Assembly: GCF_030014915.1 (NCBI RefSeq)
Contig: NZ_JAGIXS010000001.1
Coordinates: 1,240,001-1,304,000, forward strand
Direction: 5' to 3'
Length of the DNA: 64,000 nucleotides
From: Pelomonas sp. V22
GTDB taxonomy: Bacteria > Pseudomonadota > Gammaproteobacteria > Burkholderiales > Burkholderiaceae_C
The number at the start of each line of letters is the position of its first letter. The first letter of the stretch is position 1. Below, piece by piece: positions 36,263 through 45,181 of the stretch. Both the position numbers and the translations under genes were made by a program. The notes under the pieces are model-generated. The model was given only the letters and a program-made list of their open reading frames with translations, searched no databases and was not told the origin of the DNA.

Positions 36263-39200
36263 ATGCCCCACCGCAAGACGCTGCCCCGGGACCTCGCCCG
36301 CCTGCTGGGCCTGGCGGTGGCCTACGCCATCGTCGCGCTGGCTTCGCTGCAGCTGGCGATACCGCCCGAGTACGCGTCGCCGCTCTACCCCTCCACGGGT
36401 CTCGCCCTCGCTGCCGTGCTGGGTTGGGGGCCGCGCATGCTGCCCGGCGTGGCGCTGGGCGCCTTCGCGGCCAATGTGATGCTGAGCCAGGAGCGTGGCC
36501 TGCCTTGGCTGCTGGCGCCGGCCCTGATCAGCCTCGGGGCCATGCTGCAGGCCGGCCTCGGTGCCTGGATGGTCAGGCGCTGGGTGGCGCAGCCGCTGGT
36601 GCTGTCCGAACCGCCAGACCTGGTCCGCTTCTACTTGCTCGGCCTGCTGTCCTGCCTGATCAGCCCGACGGTGGGCAGCGGCGCCCTGCTGCTGATAGGC
36701 GGGATCGAGGCAGCCCAATGGGGCCATACCTGGTCCTCGTGGTGGTTGGGCGACACGCTGGGCCTCTTGATCGCCGCGCCGATGGCCCTGAGCCTGCTCG
36801 GCCAGCCGCGCAAGGCCTGGCGGCCACGCCGGCTGAGCGTGGGCCTGCCCATGCTGCTGAGCACCCTGCTGCTCGCTGCCGCCACCACGCGCGTGCTGGA
36901 ATGGGATGCGCAGCGTGGCCGCAACCTGTTCGAGCGCGAGGCTGCCAATGCCTCCAATGCCCTGGAAGCCCGCTTGCGCGAACCGCTGATGGCGCTCGAG
37001 GCCGTGCGCGGGCTGATGACGGTGGCGCCCCGCATGGGCCGCGAAGACTTCGAGCGCGGCACGCAGGGCTTCCTGAGCAATGGCCCGCTGCTGGCCATTG
37101 GCTGGGCCCCACGGGTGCCGCGCCGCCAACTGGCCGGCTTCGAGCAGAGCGCCAGGGCCGATGGCCTGGACAGCTATCAGGCCCGTGACCGGGGCCGCCC
37201 GGGGGATCTGCAAACGCCGCCCGACGAGGACATGCTGGCGATTCGCCTGATCGAGCCGCTGGCGCGCAATCGCGGCGCGCTGGGCGTCAACATCCGCTCC
37301 ATTTCCGGCCCGCGCCAGGCCGTGGCCCGTGCCGAGGCCAGTGGTCTGGCCAGCGCCACGGCCGGTTTCCAGCTCTCGCAAGACACCGAAACGAGTACCG
37401 GCGTGGTGCTCTACCAGGCCTTGTACGAAGGCGCTTCCGGCAGTCTGAACAGCCCTGCCGAGCGCAGCGCGGCCCTGCGCGGCATCGCCTTCGTGACCTT
37501 GCGGCCCGACCTGGTGCTGAAGGCCCTGCCGCCGCTGCCCGAGTACCTCGGCCTGTGCCTGCTGGATGCCGATCCGCTGGCGCCGCGCCGCCTGCTGGCC
37601 GGACCGGCCGCCTGCGAGCAGCTGACGCCAGCCATGCCCCAGACCCTGCGCAATATGAGCTTCGGCGGCCGCCAGTGGCAGATCATCGGCTTTGCGCCAC
37701 AAGGCCTGCCGGTGGTCGAGGGCGGCGGCGGCCTGCCCTTCGCCCTGATTGGTCTGGTCTGCACGGCCCTGCTTGGCCTGCTGCTGCTGACGGTGACCGG
37801 CCGCGCCCGGCGCATCGAGGACCTGGTGCGCGCCCGCACATCCGAACTCAAGCGGGAAGTTCTGCAGCGCCAGCAGGCGGCCGCCGCCTTGCTGGACAGC
37901 GAGCAGCGCTTCCGCAACATCTTCGACACCACGCCCATCGGCCTCGTGATTGCCGACGCGCAAGGCATCGCACTGGAGGCCAATCCCCATTTCTGCCGGC
38001 TGGTCGGCTACACGCTGGAAGAGCTGCAACACCTGCACACGGTGGACTTCACCCACCCGGAGGACCGGGCCGAGGACCTGCGCCTCGGCCGGCTGCTGCT
38101 GCAGGGCAAGCTCGGCATGTACCGGCGCGACAAACGCTACCTGCACAAGCTGGGGCACGAGATCCATGTGCGCGTCACCGTGTCGGCGCTGGAAGCCGGC
38201 GCAGAAGCGGGCCGGCGACTCGTTGGCGTGGTGGAAGACATCACCGACCAGCTGAAGATGGAAGAACTGGAGCGCGCCCGCGAGACGGCCGAAGCGGCCA
38301 ACCGGGCCAAGAACGACTTCCTGTCGCGCATGAGCCATGAGCTGCGTACGCCGCTGAACGCCATGTTGGGCTTCACCCAGTTGCTGGAAATGGACCAGGA
38401 GCATCCGCTCAGCCCGCGCCAGCAGGGCTGGTCCGCCCAGGTCCAGCAGGCCGGCTGGCATTTGCTGGAAATGATCGATGACACGCTGGACCTCTCGCGC
38501 ATCGAGTCCGGTGCGCTGCGTCTGGAGCTGGCGCCGCAGGACCTGCACCGCCTGCTGGACGAGGCGCTGGCCATGGTTCAAGCCAGCGCTGCGCAACGCA
38601 GCCTGGTGGTCGACCTACAACTGGCCGAGAACGCCCGCCATGCCGAGGGCGACGCCACGCGCATCAAGCAGATCCTGATCAACCTGCTCAGCAATGCCGT
38701 CAAGTACAACGTCGAGGGCGGGCGCATCGAGATCCGCAGCGAGCTGCAGGCCGGCGGGCAGGTGGCGCTGAGCGTGTCCGACAGCGGCATCGGCCTCACC
38801 GCCGAACAACTCGCCGGCCTGTTCCAGCCCTTCAACCGGCTGGGCCGCGAGCACAGCACGGTGGCCGGCACCGGCATCGGCCTCGTGATCTGCAAGCGCC
38901 TGGCCGAGGCCATGGGCGGCAGCTTGCAGGCCACGAGCCGCGCCGGCCTGGGGAGCCGCTTCACACTCACGCTGCCGGTAGCCAGCAGCGCAGCCAGCGC
39001 GCCACCCAAGGCACCTGACGCACTGGCCGTCACTCGCTACCACCAGCAGCGTCGGCTGATCTACATCGAGGACAACCCGACCAATGCCGAGGTGATGCGC
39101 GGCATCCTGGCGCAGCGGCCGCAGATCAGCTGGGAGCTTTGCGTGGACGGCCAGAGCGGCCTGGAAACGGTGCTGAGCGAGCAGCCCGACCTGTTGCTGC

Positions 39201-39427
39201 TGGATCTGCAGCTGCCCGACATCCATGGTCTGGAGCTCTTGCAGCGGCTGCGCGCCGCCGGCGCCACCATGCCGGTGGTCGTGCTCTCGGCCAATGCCCT
39301 GCCCGAGCAGATCGAGGCCTGCAAAGCCGCGGGTGCGGCCGACTACATGACCAAGCCGGTCGATGTGCAAGCCCTGCTGGACTTGCTCGACCGCCTGCTG
39401 GCCGGGCCTGCGCTTGCTTCACAATAA
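36263..39427 (+). CDS. Hybrid sensor histidine kinase, MASE1-CHASE-PAS-HisKA-HATPase-REC
   Basis: 1054 residues from ATG 36263. A MASE1-like membrane domain (about 1-200, with STGLALAAVLGWGPRMLPGVALGAF) is followed by a periplasmic CHASE domain (about 215-480, with AVRGLMTVAPRMGREDFERG and NIRSISGPRQAV), a last membrane helix near 505, and a PAS domain (about 540-665). HisKA has the phospho-acceptor His near 692 (RMSHELRTPLNAML), and the ATPase domain has NLLSNAVKYN and GTGIGLVICKRLAEAMGG. The C-terminal receiver has the acceptor Asp near 980 (LLLLDLQLPDIHG) and Lys in YMTKPVD. No Hpt domain is present, so phosphotransfer must leave the protein. It may be co-transcribed with cheW (33-base gap). 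Confidence 0.93.
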   Translation: MPHRKTLPRDLARLLGLAVAYAIVALASLQLAIPPEYASPLYPSTGLALAAVLGWGPRMLPGVALGAFAANVMLSQERGLPWLLAPALISLGAMLQAGLGAWMVRRWVAQPLVLSEPPDLVRFYLLGLLSCLISPTVGSGALLLIGGIEAAQWGHTWSSWWLGDTLGLLIAAPMALSLLGQPRKAWRPRRLSVGLPMLLSTLLLAAATTRVLEWDAQRGRNLFEREAANASNALEARLREPLMALEAVRGLMTVAPRMGREDFERGTQGFLSNGPLLAIGWAPRVPRRQLAGFEQSARADGLDSYQARDRGRPGDLQTPPDEDMLAIRLIEPLARNRGALGVNIRSISGPRQAVARAEASGLASATAGFQLSQDTETSTGVVLYQALYEGASGSLNSPAERSAALRGIAFVTLRPDLVLKALPPLPEYLGLCLLDADPLAPRRLLAGPAACEQLTPAMPQTLRNMSFGGRQWQIIGFAPQGLPVVEGGGGLPFALIGLVCTALLGLLLLTVTGRARRIEDLVRARTSELKREVLQRQQAAAALLDSEQRFRNIFDTTPIGLVIADAQGIALEANPHFCRLVGYTLEELQHLHTVDFTHPEDRAEDLRLGRLLLQGKLGMYRRDKRYLHKLGHEIHVRVTVSALEAGAEAGRRLVGVVEDITDQLKMEELERARETAEAANRAKNDFLSRMSHELRTPLNAMLGFTQLLEMDQEHPLSPRQQGWSAQVQQAGWHLLEMIDDTLDLSRIESGALRLELAPQDLHRLLDEALAMVQASAAQRSLVVDLQLAENARHAEGDATRIKQILINLLSNAVKYNVEGGRIEIRSELQAGGQVALSVSDSGIGLTAEQLAGLFQPFNRLGREHSTVAGTGIGLVICKRLAEAMGGSLQATSRAGLGSRFTLTLPVASSAASAPPKAPDALAVTRYHQQRRLIYIEDNPTNAEVMRGILAQRPQISWELCVDGQSGLETVLSEQPDLLLLDLQLPDIHGLELLQRLRAAGATMPVVVLSANALPEQIEACKAAGAADYMTKPVDVQALLDLLDRLLAGPALASQ

Positions 39428-39460
39428 GGGCTCTTACGGCCACTTCTTTCCCGACAGGAC

Positions 39461-39988
39461 ATGAGCTCGTCTACCGAACTGACCACTCAAGCCTCGCGCG
39501 CGGTCGCCAATGTTGCGGCCGCCGCCTCCGGTGCTGCGGCCGCCAGCGCGGCCTCCCAGCAATTCCTGACCTTCCGCATCGACGCCGAGGAATACGGCAT
39601 CGACATCCTCAAGGTCCAGGAAATCCGCTCCTACGAGCCGCCGACCCGGGTCGCCAACGCCCCCAGCTTCGTCAAGGGCGTGGTCAATCTGCGCGGCGTC
39701 ATCGTGCCCATCGTCGACCTGCGGATCCGCCTCGGCCAGCAAGCCGAGTACACGCCGTTCACCGTCGTCATCGTGCTGAACGTGATCGGCCGGGTGGTCG
39801 GCATCGTGGTCGATTCGGTTTCCGATGTGCTGGAACTGCAGGCCGACGAGATCAAGGAGCCGCCGCAGGTGGGCGCCGCCATCGACACCCGCTACATCAC
39901 CGGCCTCGGCAAGATCGGCGAGCGCATGCTGATCCTGATGGACATCGAGGGCATGGTCGCCAGCCCGGATTTCGGGCTGGTTGACTAG
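39461..39988 (+). CDS. cheW: Chemotaxis adaptor protein CheW
   Basis: 175 residues. An Ala-rich N-terminal extension of about 30 residues precedes the CheW SH3-like fold: FLTFRIDAEEYGIDILKVQEI, VANAPSFVKGVVNLRGVIVPIVDLR and ITGLGKIGERMLILMDIEGM. CheW joins chemoreceptors to CheA. No cheA, cheR, cheB or receptor lies beside it. The only receptor gene in the window is about 15 kb away, so this is an orphan copy behind a hybrid kinase. Confidence 0.95.
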   Translation: MSSSTELTTQASRAVANVAAAASGAAAASAASQQFLTFRIDAEEYGIDILKVQEIRSYEPPTRVANAPSFVKGVVNLRGVIVPIVDLRIRLGQQAEYTPFTVVIVLNVIGRVVGIVVDSVSDVLELQADEIKEPPQVGAAIDTRYITGLGKIGERMLILMDIEGMVASPDFGLVD

Positions 39989-40003
39989 TTTTTGACGGGC
40001 TTC

Positions 40004-40035
40004 AAGCCGGCGAAGCCCCGGGGGCGCACCGGCTT
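40004..40035 (+). terminator. Possible hairpin terminator between cheW and rpoH
   Basis: Arms AAGCCGG (40004-40010) and CCGGCTT (40029-40035) can pair around a GC-rich inner stem (GCCCC/GGGGC), but only three T residues follow. The right arm runs into the CIRCE element, so termination and the rpoH promoter would overlap. Confidence 0.35.
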
Positions 40036-40061
40036 TAGCACTCATCTCGGAAGAGTGCTAA
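40035..40061 (+). promoter_or_regulatory. CIRCE operator (HrcA-binding inverted repeat) upstream of rpoH
   Basis: Perfect match to the CIRCE consensus: left arm TTAGCACTC (40035-40043), 9-base spacer, right arm GAGTGCTAA (40053-40061). CIRCE is the operator of the heat-shock repressor HrcA, best known upstream of groES-groEL and dnaK. Here it stands 46 bases before the rpoH start, overlapping its likely promoter. HrcA control of rpoH is therefore strongly predicted. The hrcA gene is not in this window. Confidence 0.93.
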
Positions 40062-40064
40062 TAT
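40035..40064 (+). promoter_or_regulatory. Putative sigma-70 promoter of rpoH, embedded in CIRCE
   Basis: TTAGCA (40035-40040) as a -35-like box and TAATAT (40059-40064) as -10, separated by 18 bases. Both boxes are formed by or border the CIRCE arms, so HrcA binding would block RNA polymerase. The start point would be near 40071, giving a leader of about 37 bases that contains AGAGGAGG (40092-40099), 8 bases before the rpoH ATG. Confidence 0.55.
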
Positions 40065-40107
40065 TTGCGGAACCTAGTGCCAAGACTCTTCAGAGGAGGC
40101 CCTTCAG

Positions 40108-41019
40108 ATGACCGCAAACCACGCCATCACCGTCCGCGACCCCTGGGCCCTGCTGCCCTCGCTGGGCAATCTCGATGCCTACATCACGGCCGTCAATCGC
40201 ATTCCGCTGCTGACGCCGGAAGAAGAGTCCCGCTTCGCCCGCAACCTGCGCGAACGGGGTGACCTGGAGTCCGCCGGAAAGCTGGTGCTTTCGCACCTGC
40301 GCCTGGTGGTCTCGATCTCCCGCCAGTACCTGGGCTACGGCCTGCCGCACGGCGACCTGATCCAGGAAGGCAATGTCGGCCTGATGAAGGCGGTCAAGCG
40401 ATTCGACCCGGACCAGGGCGTGCGCCTGGTCAGCTATGCGATGCACTGGATCAAGGCCGAGATCCACGAATACATCCTGCGCAACTGGCGCATGGTCAAG
40501 GTCGCCACGACCAAGGCCCAGCGCAAGCTGTTCTTCAACCTGCGCTCGATGAAGCACAGCATGAAGGAAGGCGCGGAGCAGACCCATCGCAACACGCTGA
40601 GCGAAGCCGAGATCGATCAGGTCGCGAGCACCTTGAACGTCAAGCGCGAAGAAGTGCTGGAGATGGAAACGCGCCTGTCCGGCGGCGATGTGGCCCTCGA
40701 GCCGCAAACCGACGATGACGGCGAGACGTTCGCCCCCATCGCCTACCTGGCCGATGAAAGCCAGGAACCGACCCGCGTGATCGAGTCCAAGGCCCGCGAC
40801 GCCCTGGCTGGCGACGGCATCACCCGCGCCCTGGCCGTGCTGGACGACCGCAGCCGCCGCATCGTCGAGGAACGCTGGCTGAAGGTGAACGACGACTCGT
40901 CCGGCGGCATGACGCTGCACGAGTTGGCCGCCGAGTACGGCGTCAGCGCCGAGCGGATCCGCCAGATCGAGGCCGCGGCGATGAAGAAGATGCGCAAGGC
41001 GCTGGCCGAGGCGGCCTGA
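40108..41019 (+). CDS. rpoH: Heat-shock sigma factor RpoH (sigma-32)
   Basis: 303 residues. Sigma region 2 contains AYITAVNRIPLLTPEEE, LRLVVSISRQYLGYGLPHGDLIQEGNVGLMKAVKRFDPDQGVRLVSYAMHWIKAEI in pieces. Directly after it is the RpoH box QRKLFFNLR, diagnostic for sigma-32. Region 4 ends in a helix-turn-helix (TLHELAAEYGVSAERIRQIEAAAMKKM). It directs transcription of chaperone and protease genes on heat shock. Its ATG is preceded by a strong AGAGGAGG. The upstream CIRCE element adds transcriptional control by HrcA to the usual translational and DnaK/FtsH-based control. Confidence 0.98.
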   Translation: MTANHAITVRDPWALLPSLGNLDAYITAVNRIPLLTPEEESRFARNLRERGDLESAGKLVLSHLRLVVSISRQYLGYGLPHGDLIQEGNVGLMKAVKRFDPDQGVRLVSYAMHWIKAEIHEYILRNWRMVKVATTKAQRKLFFNLRSMKHSMKEGAEQTHRNTLSEAEIDQVASTLNVKREEVLEMETRLSGGDVALEPQTDDDGETFAPIAYLADESQEPTRVIESKARDALAGDGITRALAVLDDRSRRIVEERWLKVNDDSSGGMTLHELAAEYGVSAERIRQIEAAAMKKMRKALAEAA

Positions 41020-41052
41020 CCATCCTTTTCTTACCAAGCGGCGCCCCAGGAT

Positions 41053-41105
41053 CCGGCTTTGCCGGGCCTAGGGGCGTGCCCCCTTGAGGGGGCCGGCGAA
41101 GCCGG
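41053..41105. repeat. Cluster of three short GC-rich hairpins between rpoH and sco1
   Basis: Three perfect small stem-loops in 53 bases: CCGGC-TTT-GCCGG (41053-41065), CCCCC-TTGA-GGGGG (41079-41092) and CCGGC-GAA-GCCGG (41093-41105). They fill the gap between convergent genes and have no T tail. They may act as a bidirectional transcription or mRNA-stability element. Similar GC-rich intergenic elements occur dispersed in Burkholderiales genomes, but copies elsewhere could not be checked. Confidence 0.5.
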
Positions 41106-41117
41106 TACGGGGGTGGG

Positions 41118-41714
41118 TCACTTCTCGGCCAACAGGATCTTGAGGTCTTCGGTCAAGGCCTGCGTCCCCGAGCCGTAGCGCGAGAACACACGCACGCGGC
41201 CGGCCGCGTCGAACAGGAAGCTGGCGGCCGTGTGGTCCATGGTGTAGCTGCCTTCCTGCTTGCCGGGCACCTTGGCGAAGAAGACCTTGAAGTTCTTGGC
41301 CGCCTCCTTGACCTGCTCCGGGCTGCCGCGCAGCGCGACGAAGCTCTTGTCGAAGCTGGCCAGGTAGGCGCGCAGCAACTCGGGCGTGTCGCGCTCCGGG
41401 TCAACGGTCACGAAGATGCCCTGCACCCGTTCGCCGTCCGGGCCCAGGGCTTTCTTGACCTGGGCCAGTTCGGCCATCGTCGTCGGGCAGACGTCGGGGC
41501 ATTGCGTGTAGCCGAAGAAGATCACCAGCACCTTGCCCTTGAAGTCGCCCAGCGAGCGCTCGCGGCCATCGACGTCGGGCAGCTTCAGGTCCTGCGCGTA
41601 GTCGGCGCCGGTCAGGTCCACGCCCTGGAAGGCGGTCTTGGCCGGCTGGCAGGCAGCCAGGCCCAAGGTGGCTGCGGCCGCCAGGGCCAGAATCATTCGA
41701 CGCTTGGCATGCAT
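41118..41714 (-). CDS. SCO1/SenC/PrrC copper chaperone for cytochrome oxidase
   Basis: 198 residues from ATG 41714. A signal sequence with lipobox (LAAC, Cys near residue 22) suggests a lipoprotein. The thioredoxin-like domain carries the copper-binding CPDVCP motif in FFGYTQCPDVCPTTMAEL and the distal His in YTMDHTAASFLF. It delivers copper to the CuA centre of CtaC. It ends the oxidase assembly gene run on the minus strand, 10 bases after the stop of ctaB. Confidence 0.93.
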   Translation of the reverse strand: MHAKRRMILALAAAATLGLAACQPAKTAFQGVDLTGADYAQDLKLPDVDGRERSLGDFKGKVLVIFFGYTQCPDVCPTTMAELAQVKKALGPDGERVQGIFVTVDPERDTPELLRAYLASFDKSFVALRGSPEQVKEAAKNFKVFFAKVPGKQEGSYTMDHTAASFLFDAAGRVRVFSRYGSGTQALTEDLKILLAEK

Positions 41715-41724
41715 GGGTGAGGTC

Positions 41725-42645
41725 TCAGCTGATCCAGAGTTGCGCATAGTGGTCGATCAGCAGGGCCGCGAACAGCAGCGACAGATGCCAGATCGAGAAG
41801 AGGAAGGTCTGGCGGGCCAGCTGGTCGGAGTACTGCTTGCGCAACCGCCAGGCGTAATGGCAGAAACGCAGGCCCAGCACGACCGCAGCGACCAGATAGA
41901 TCTTGCCGCTCATGCCGGTCAGGAAGGGCAGCAGCGTCGCGGCCAGCAGGATCCAGGTGTAGAGCACGATCTGCAGCCGCGTGAACTCGCTGCCATGCGT
42001 GACCGGCAGCATGGGCAGGCCGGCCTTGCGGTAGTCCTCGGTGCGGTACAGCGCCAGCGCCCAGAAATGCGGCGGCGTCCAGAGGAAGATGATCAGGCAC
42101 ATCAGCAGGGCCTCGGAGCCGACGTCGCCCCGCATGGCCGCCCAGCCCAGCACCGGCGGCATCGCGCCGGAGGCACCGCCGATGACGATGTTCTGCGGCG
42201 TCAGCGGCTTCAGGATCACCGTGTAGATCACGGCATAGCCGACAAAGGTGGCAAACGTCAGCCACATGGTCAGCGGGTTGACCCAAAACCACAGCATGGC
42301 CGAGCCGATGCCGCAGAGCACGGCGGAGAAGGTCAGGGTCTGCACCCGGCTCAGCTCGCCCTTGGCGGTAGCGCGCCAGGCGGTGCGCTTCATCTTGGCG
42401 TCGATCTGCTGCTCGATCAGGCAGTTGAAGGCGGCAGCCGCGCCGGCCACCAGCCAGATGCCGGCGGTGGCGGCCAGCGCCGTCAGCCATTCAGCGCCCT
42501 GCGGCAGACCCGGGACGGCCAGGGCCATGCCGATGACGGCACAGAACACGATCAGCTGCACCACGCGCGGCTTGGTCAGTTGATAGAACTGCTGCCAGCG
42601 CGAGCTGAGGGCCGGTGCGGCAGCGGAGGTCGAGGTGGACGACAT
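41725..42645 (-). CDS. ctaB: Protoheme IX farnesyltransferase (heme O synthase)
   Basis: 306 residues with about nine membrane helices of the UbiA prenyltransferase fold. The first polar motif is [15 protein letters not shown], where the usual first Asp is Glu, as in other betaproteobacterial enzymes. [25 protein letters not shown] is the conserved loop near the middle. It converts heme B to heme O, the precursor of heme A for the oxidase encoded upstream. Also called cyoE or COX10. Confidence 0.95.
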   Translation of the reverse strand: MSSTSTSAAAPALSSRWQQFYQLTKPRVVQLIVFCAVIGMALAVPGLPQGAEWLTALAATAGIWLVAGAAAAFNCLIEQQIDAKMKRTAWRATAKGELSRVQTLTFSAVLCGIGSAMLWFWVNPLTMWLTFATFVGYAVIYTVILKPLTPQNIVIGGASGAMPPVLGWAAMRGDVGSEALLMCLIIFLWTPPHFWALALYRTEDYRKAGLPMLPVTHGSEFTRLQIVLYTWILLAATLLPFLTGMSGKIYLVAAVVLGLRFCHYAWRLRKQYSDQLARQTFLFSIWHLSLLFAALLIDHYAQLWIS

Positions 42646-42656
42646 AGGGCGTGAGT

Positions 42657-43748
42657 CTATTGTTTTGTGCGCATCAGGAGCACGCTCAGCAGGGACAGCA
42701 GCAGGGCTGCGCCGCCGGTGTGCATCAGGGCGGCGGCAATGGGCCAGTCGAGCACGACGTTGGACAGGCCGGTGGCGATCTGCAAGGCCAGCACCAGGCC
42801 AAGCCGGCGTGACCAGCGGCCCTGGCCGGCCACGGCCAGGCGCCAGATCAGGGCCAGCAGGGCCAGCGTCAGCACCAGGGCGCCGATGCGGTGGCTCAGG
42901 TGGATGGCGGTCAGTGCCTCGAACGGAAGCCAGTCTCCATCAGCACCAACACCCAGGTGGCGCCAGAGCGTGAAGCCGGCCGAGAAGTCGGTCGCCGGCC
43001 ACCAGTCGCCAGCCCGGCAGCTGGGGAAGTCGCTGCAGGCCAGCACCGCGTAATTGGTGCTGACCCAGCCACCGAGAGCAACCTGGGCCAGGGTCAGCAG
43101 CCAGGCAACGATCAGCCCGCGCCGCAGGCCGCTGCTCAGCACCACCTGCTTGGGCGCATAGAGCTGGGCCTGCGCCGCGAGCAGCACCAGCAGGCCGAGG
43201 CCGAACAGCAGGTGCAGTGTGACGATGGCGGGGAACAGCTTCATCGTCACTGTGAGCGCACCGAAGGCGCCCTGCACCAGCACCCAGACGAGCGTGGCCG
43301 TGGCCCACCAGGGCGCGGCGCGCGGCAGCTGGAATTTCGCGCGCCCGCGCCAGCTGAAGACGGCCAGCAGCAGGATCAGGAAACCGACGGCGCTCGCGAG
43401 GTAGCGGTGCACCATCTCGACCCAGGCCTTGCCATGGGTCACCGGGCCGGTGGGCTGCGCCGTTTGCGCGACATGGATCTGCTCCTTGGCGCCCAGCGGG
43501 CTGGCATGGCCATAGCAGCCCGGCCAGTCCGGGCAGCCGAGACCCGAATCGCTCAGCCGCGTGAAGGCGCCGAACACCACCAGGTCAAAGGTCAGGAACA
43601 GCGTCAGCAAGGCGAGGCCATGCAACCAGGCGCGCGAGCCGAAGGCCACGCCACGCTGGCGCCGCCACAGCCAGAGCAGCGGCAGGCCGCCGAGCAAGGC
43701 GCCGACCAGCAGCAGCTTCAGCAAAGGAGAGAGATCGAAACCGGACAT
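42657..43748 (-). CDS. ctaA: Heme A synthase CtaA (COX15)
   Basis: 363 residues from ATG 43748 (a possible ATG 16 codons upstream lacks family similarity). Eight membrane helices are present, with the COX15 motifs [35 protein letters not shown] and [11 protein letters not shown], containing the heme-ligand histidines. It oxidises heme O to heme A. It is 11 bases upstream of ctaB on the same strand, giving a heme-A synthesis pair. Confidence 0.95.
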   Translation of the reverse strand: MSGFDLSPLLKLLLVGALLGGLPLLWLWRRQRGVAFGSRAWLHGLALLTLFLTFDLVVFGAFTRLSDSGLGCPDWPGCYGHASPLGAKEQIHVAQTAQPTGPVTHGKAWVEMVHRYLASAVGFLILLLAVFSWRGRAKFQLPRAAPWWATATLVWVLVQGAFGALTVTMKLFPAIVTLHLLFGLGLLVLLAAQAQLYAPKQVVLSSGLRRGLIVAWLLTLAQVALGGWVSTNYAVLACSDFPSCRAGDWWPATDFSAGFTLWRHLGVGADGDWLPFEALTAIHLSHRIGALVLTLALLALIWRLAVAGQGRWSRRLGLVLALQIATGLSNVVLDWPIAAALMHTGGAALLLSLLSVLLMRTKQ

Positions 43749-43767
43749 GCTTGATGCGGACGGGTGC

Positions 43768-44442
43768 TCAGCGGCCCGGCTTGTCCCAGCCGGCATTGGC
43801 CTTCATCAGGCGGTCCAGGTCCTTCTTGATCTTGCCCGGGTCTGGATTGGCCGGCTCGCGCAGCATCCAGCGGCCGACCGGGTCGACGATGTAGAGATGG
43901 TCCTGCAGCTGCGTGTCCTTGCCCGGCTTCAGCCAGACCGCGATCTGCTCGCGCGGCGCGCGCAGCAGGTGCACGGGCTCGCCCTTGGCCAGGATCTCGC
44001 GGAGCTCGGGGCGCACCGGCTCGTCGTCGGGGATCAGCCAGAGCTTGTCGACCTTGTCGCGCTCCTTGCCCAGCATCTCGCGCAGCTGGCGCTGCATGTA
44101 GAGCTGGTTCTCGCAGGCCTTGTCGCAGGCAGCCGGCTGAACCACGGTCAGCAGCCACTGGCCCTTCAGGCTGGCGGCTGTCACGGGCTGGCCTTCGAGG
44201 TCGCGCAGGCTGATGGCCTCGGGGATGTCGACCGTGGGCACGATCAGGTCGCCGTAGGCCTTGCCGCTCAGGCCCATCACATAGAAGCTGTAGTACGAGG
44301 CCAGCACCGGCATCGCGCAGATCAGGATGACGGCAAAGGCCTGCCAGCGGCCGCGGCGCGTCATGGCGGCTCGCTGGTCGGGTTGCGGCGCGCTGTGCAC
44401 TGTCATGCTCAGGGGCTCGTCGCTCATAGCTTTCTCAGACAT
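43768..44442 (-). CDS. Cytochrome oxidase assembly-associated membrane protein
   Basis: 224 residues, taking ATG 44442, which overlaps the SURF1 stop by eight bases (ATGTCTGA). ATG 44427, with GAGAAAG just before it, is an alternative. One N-terminal membrane helix (about 32-52) is followed by a periplasmic thioredoxin-like region with LEGQPVTAASLKGQWLLTVV and the CDKACENQLYMQRQ motif. That motif keeps two cysteines spaced like a Sco-type C-x3-C. Found between surf1 and ctaA in many Burkholderiales. A redox or copper role in oxidase assembly is a reasonable inference, not proven. Confidence 0.75.
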   Translation of the reverse strand: MSEKAMSDEPLSMTVHSAPQPDQRAAMTRRGRWQAFAVILICAMPVLASYYSFYVMGLSGKAYGDLIVPTVDIPEAISLRDLEGQPVTAASLKGQWLLTVVQPAACDKACENQLYMQRQLREMLGKERDKVDKLWLIPDDEPVRPELREILAKGEPVHLLRAPREQIAVWLKPGKDTQLQDHLYIVDPVGRWMLREPANPDPGKIKKDLDRLMKANAGWDKPGR

Positions 44443-45148
44443 GGTGCTGGCGTCGGGGACGGAGGAGTTGGAACCAGACATAAAGACAAAGGATCAGCGC
44501 GGCAAGCGCAAACCATTGAAAGGCGTAGCCGTAGTGCTTGGACAGACCGAGGTCGGGCGCCGCCCACTCGCGCGGCAGCGTGTCGGCTGCATCGCTGGCC
44601 ACGGTCTGCCAGACCGCCAAAGGCAGGATGGGCAGGCCGGTTTCGCGGGCATAGGCGGCCGGGTCGAGATTTTGCCGGATCGCTCCGGTGGCGGCCTCAC
44701 CCAGCTGATAAAGCCTTGCCGGCGCAACCGCCACCCGCCCTTCGATCTCGACGATGCCGGACGGCGTGGCCACCTCGGGCGCGCGGTTGCGCTGCTGAGC
44801 ATCAAAGCCCAGCCAGCCACGCTGCACCAGCACGACCTGCTTGCGGCCCTCCAGTTGCAGCGGCGTCACGACGTAGAAGCCGCTGCGCCCCTGCATAGGC
44901 CGGTTGTCGAGCAGCACCGTGCGGTCGGCCAGCCAGTGGCCGCGCAGTTGCACGCGGCGCTGCAGCGGCGGCGGCGACTCCAGCAAGGCGCTGGCAGGCA
45001 GCGGCGCAGACTTCTCGCCGGCCTCCAGCGAGGCTTGCAGTGCGCGCTTCTCGGCGGCGCGGTCCAGTTGCCACCAACCCAGCCGGCCGGTCAAGGCCAC
45101 GCCGAGCAAGGTCGCAGCCAGCACCACCCAGCGCCGTTTGTCGCTCAT
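44435..45148 (-). CDS. SURF1 family cytochrome oxidase biogenesis protein
   Basis: 237 residues. Two membrane helices bracket the protein (about 8-22 and 208-226). The SURF1 signatures are LGWWQLDRAAEKRALQ near the N-terminus, VLLDNRPMQGRSGFYVVTPL, VLVQRGWLGFD and a C-terminal HYGYAFQWFALAALI. SURF1 (Shy1) helps insert heme A into subunit I. It is divergent from the DUF2909 gene, with only 33 bases between starts. Confidence 0.95.
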   Translation of the reverse strand: MSDKRRWVVLAATLLGVALTGRLGWWQLDRAAEKRALQASLEAGEKSAPLPASALLESPPPLQRRVQLRGHWLADRTVLLDNRPMQGRSGFYVVTPLQLEGRKQVVLVQRGWLGFDAQQRNRAPEVATPSGIVEIEGRVAVAPARLYQLGEAATGAIRQNLDPAAYARETGLPILPLAVWQTVASDAADTLPREWAAPDLGLSKHYGYAFQWFALAALILCLYVWFQLLRPRRQHHV

Positions 45149-45181
45149 ATTGATTCAGCCTCGATGGAATAATCCGCAGCC

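Noticed and set aside
36188-38596. 802-residue minus-strand frame opposite the hybrid kinase
   Set aside because: Gln/Arg/Gly-rich antisense frame without domains, over a clearly coding kinase gene.
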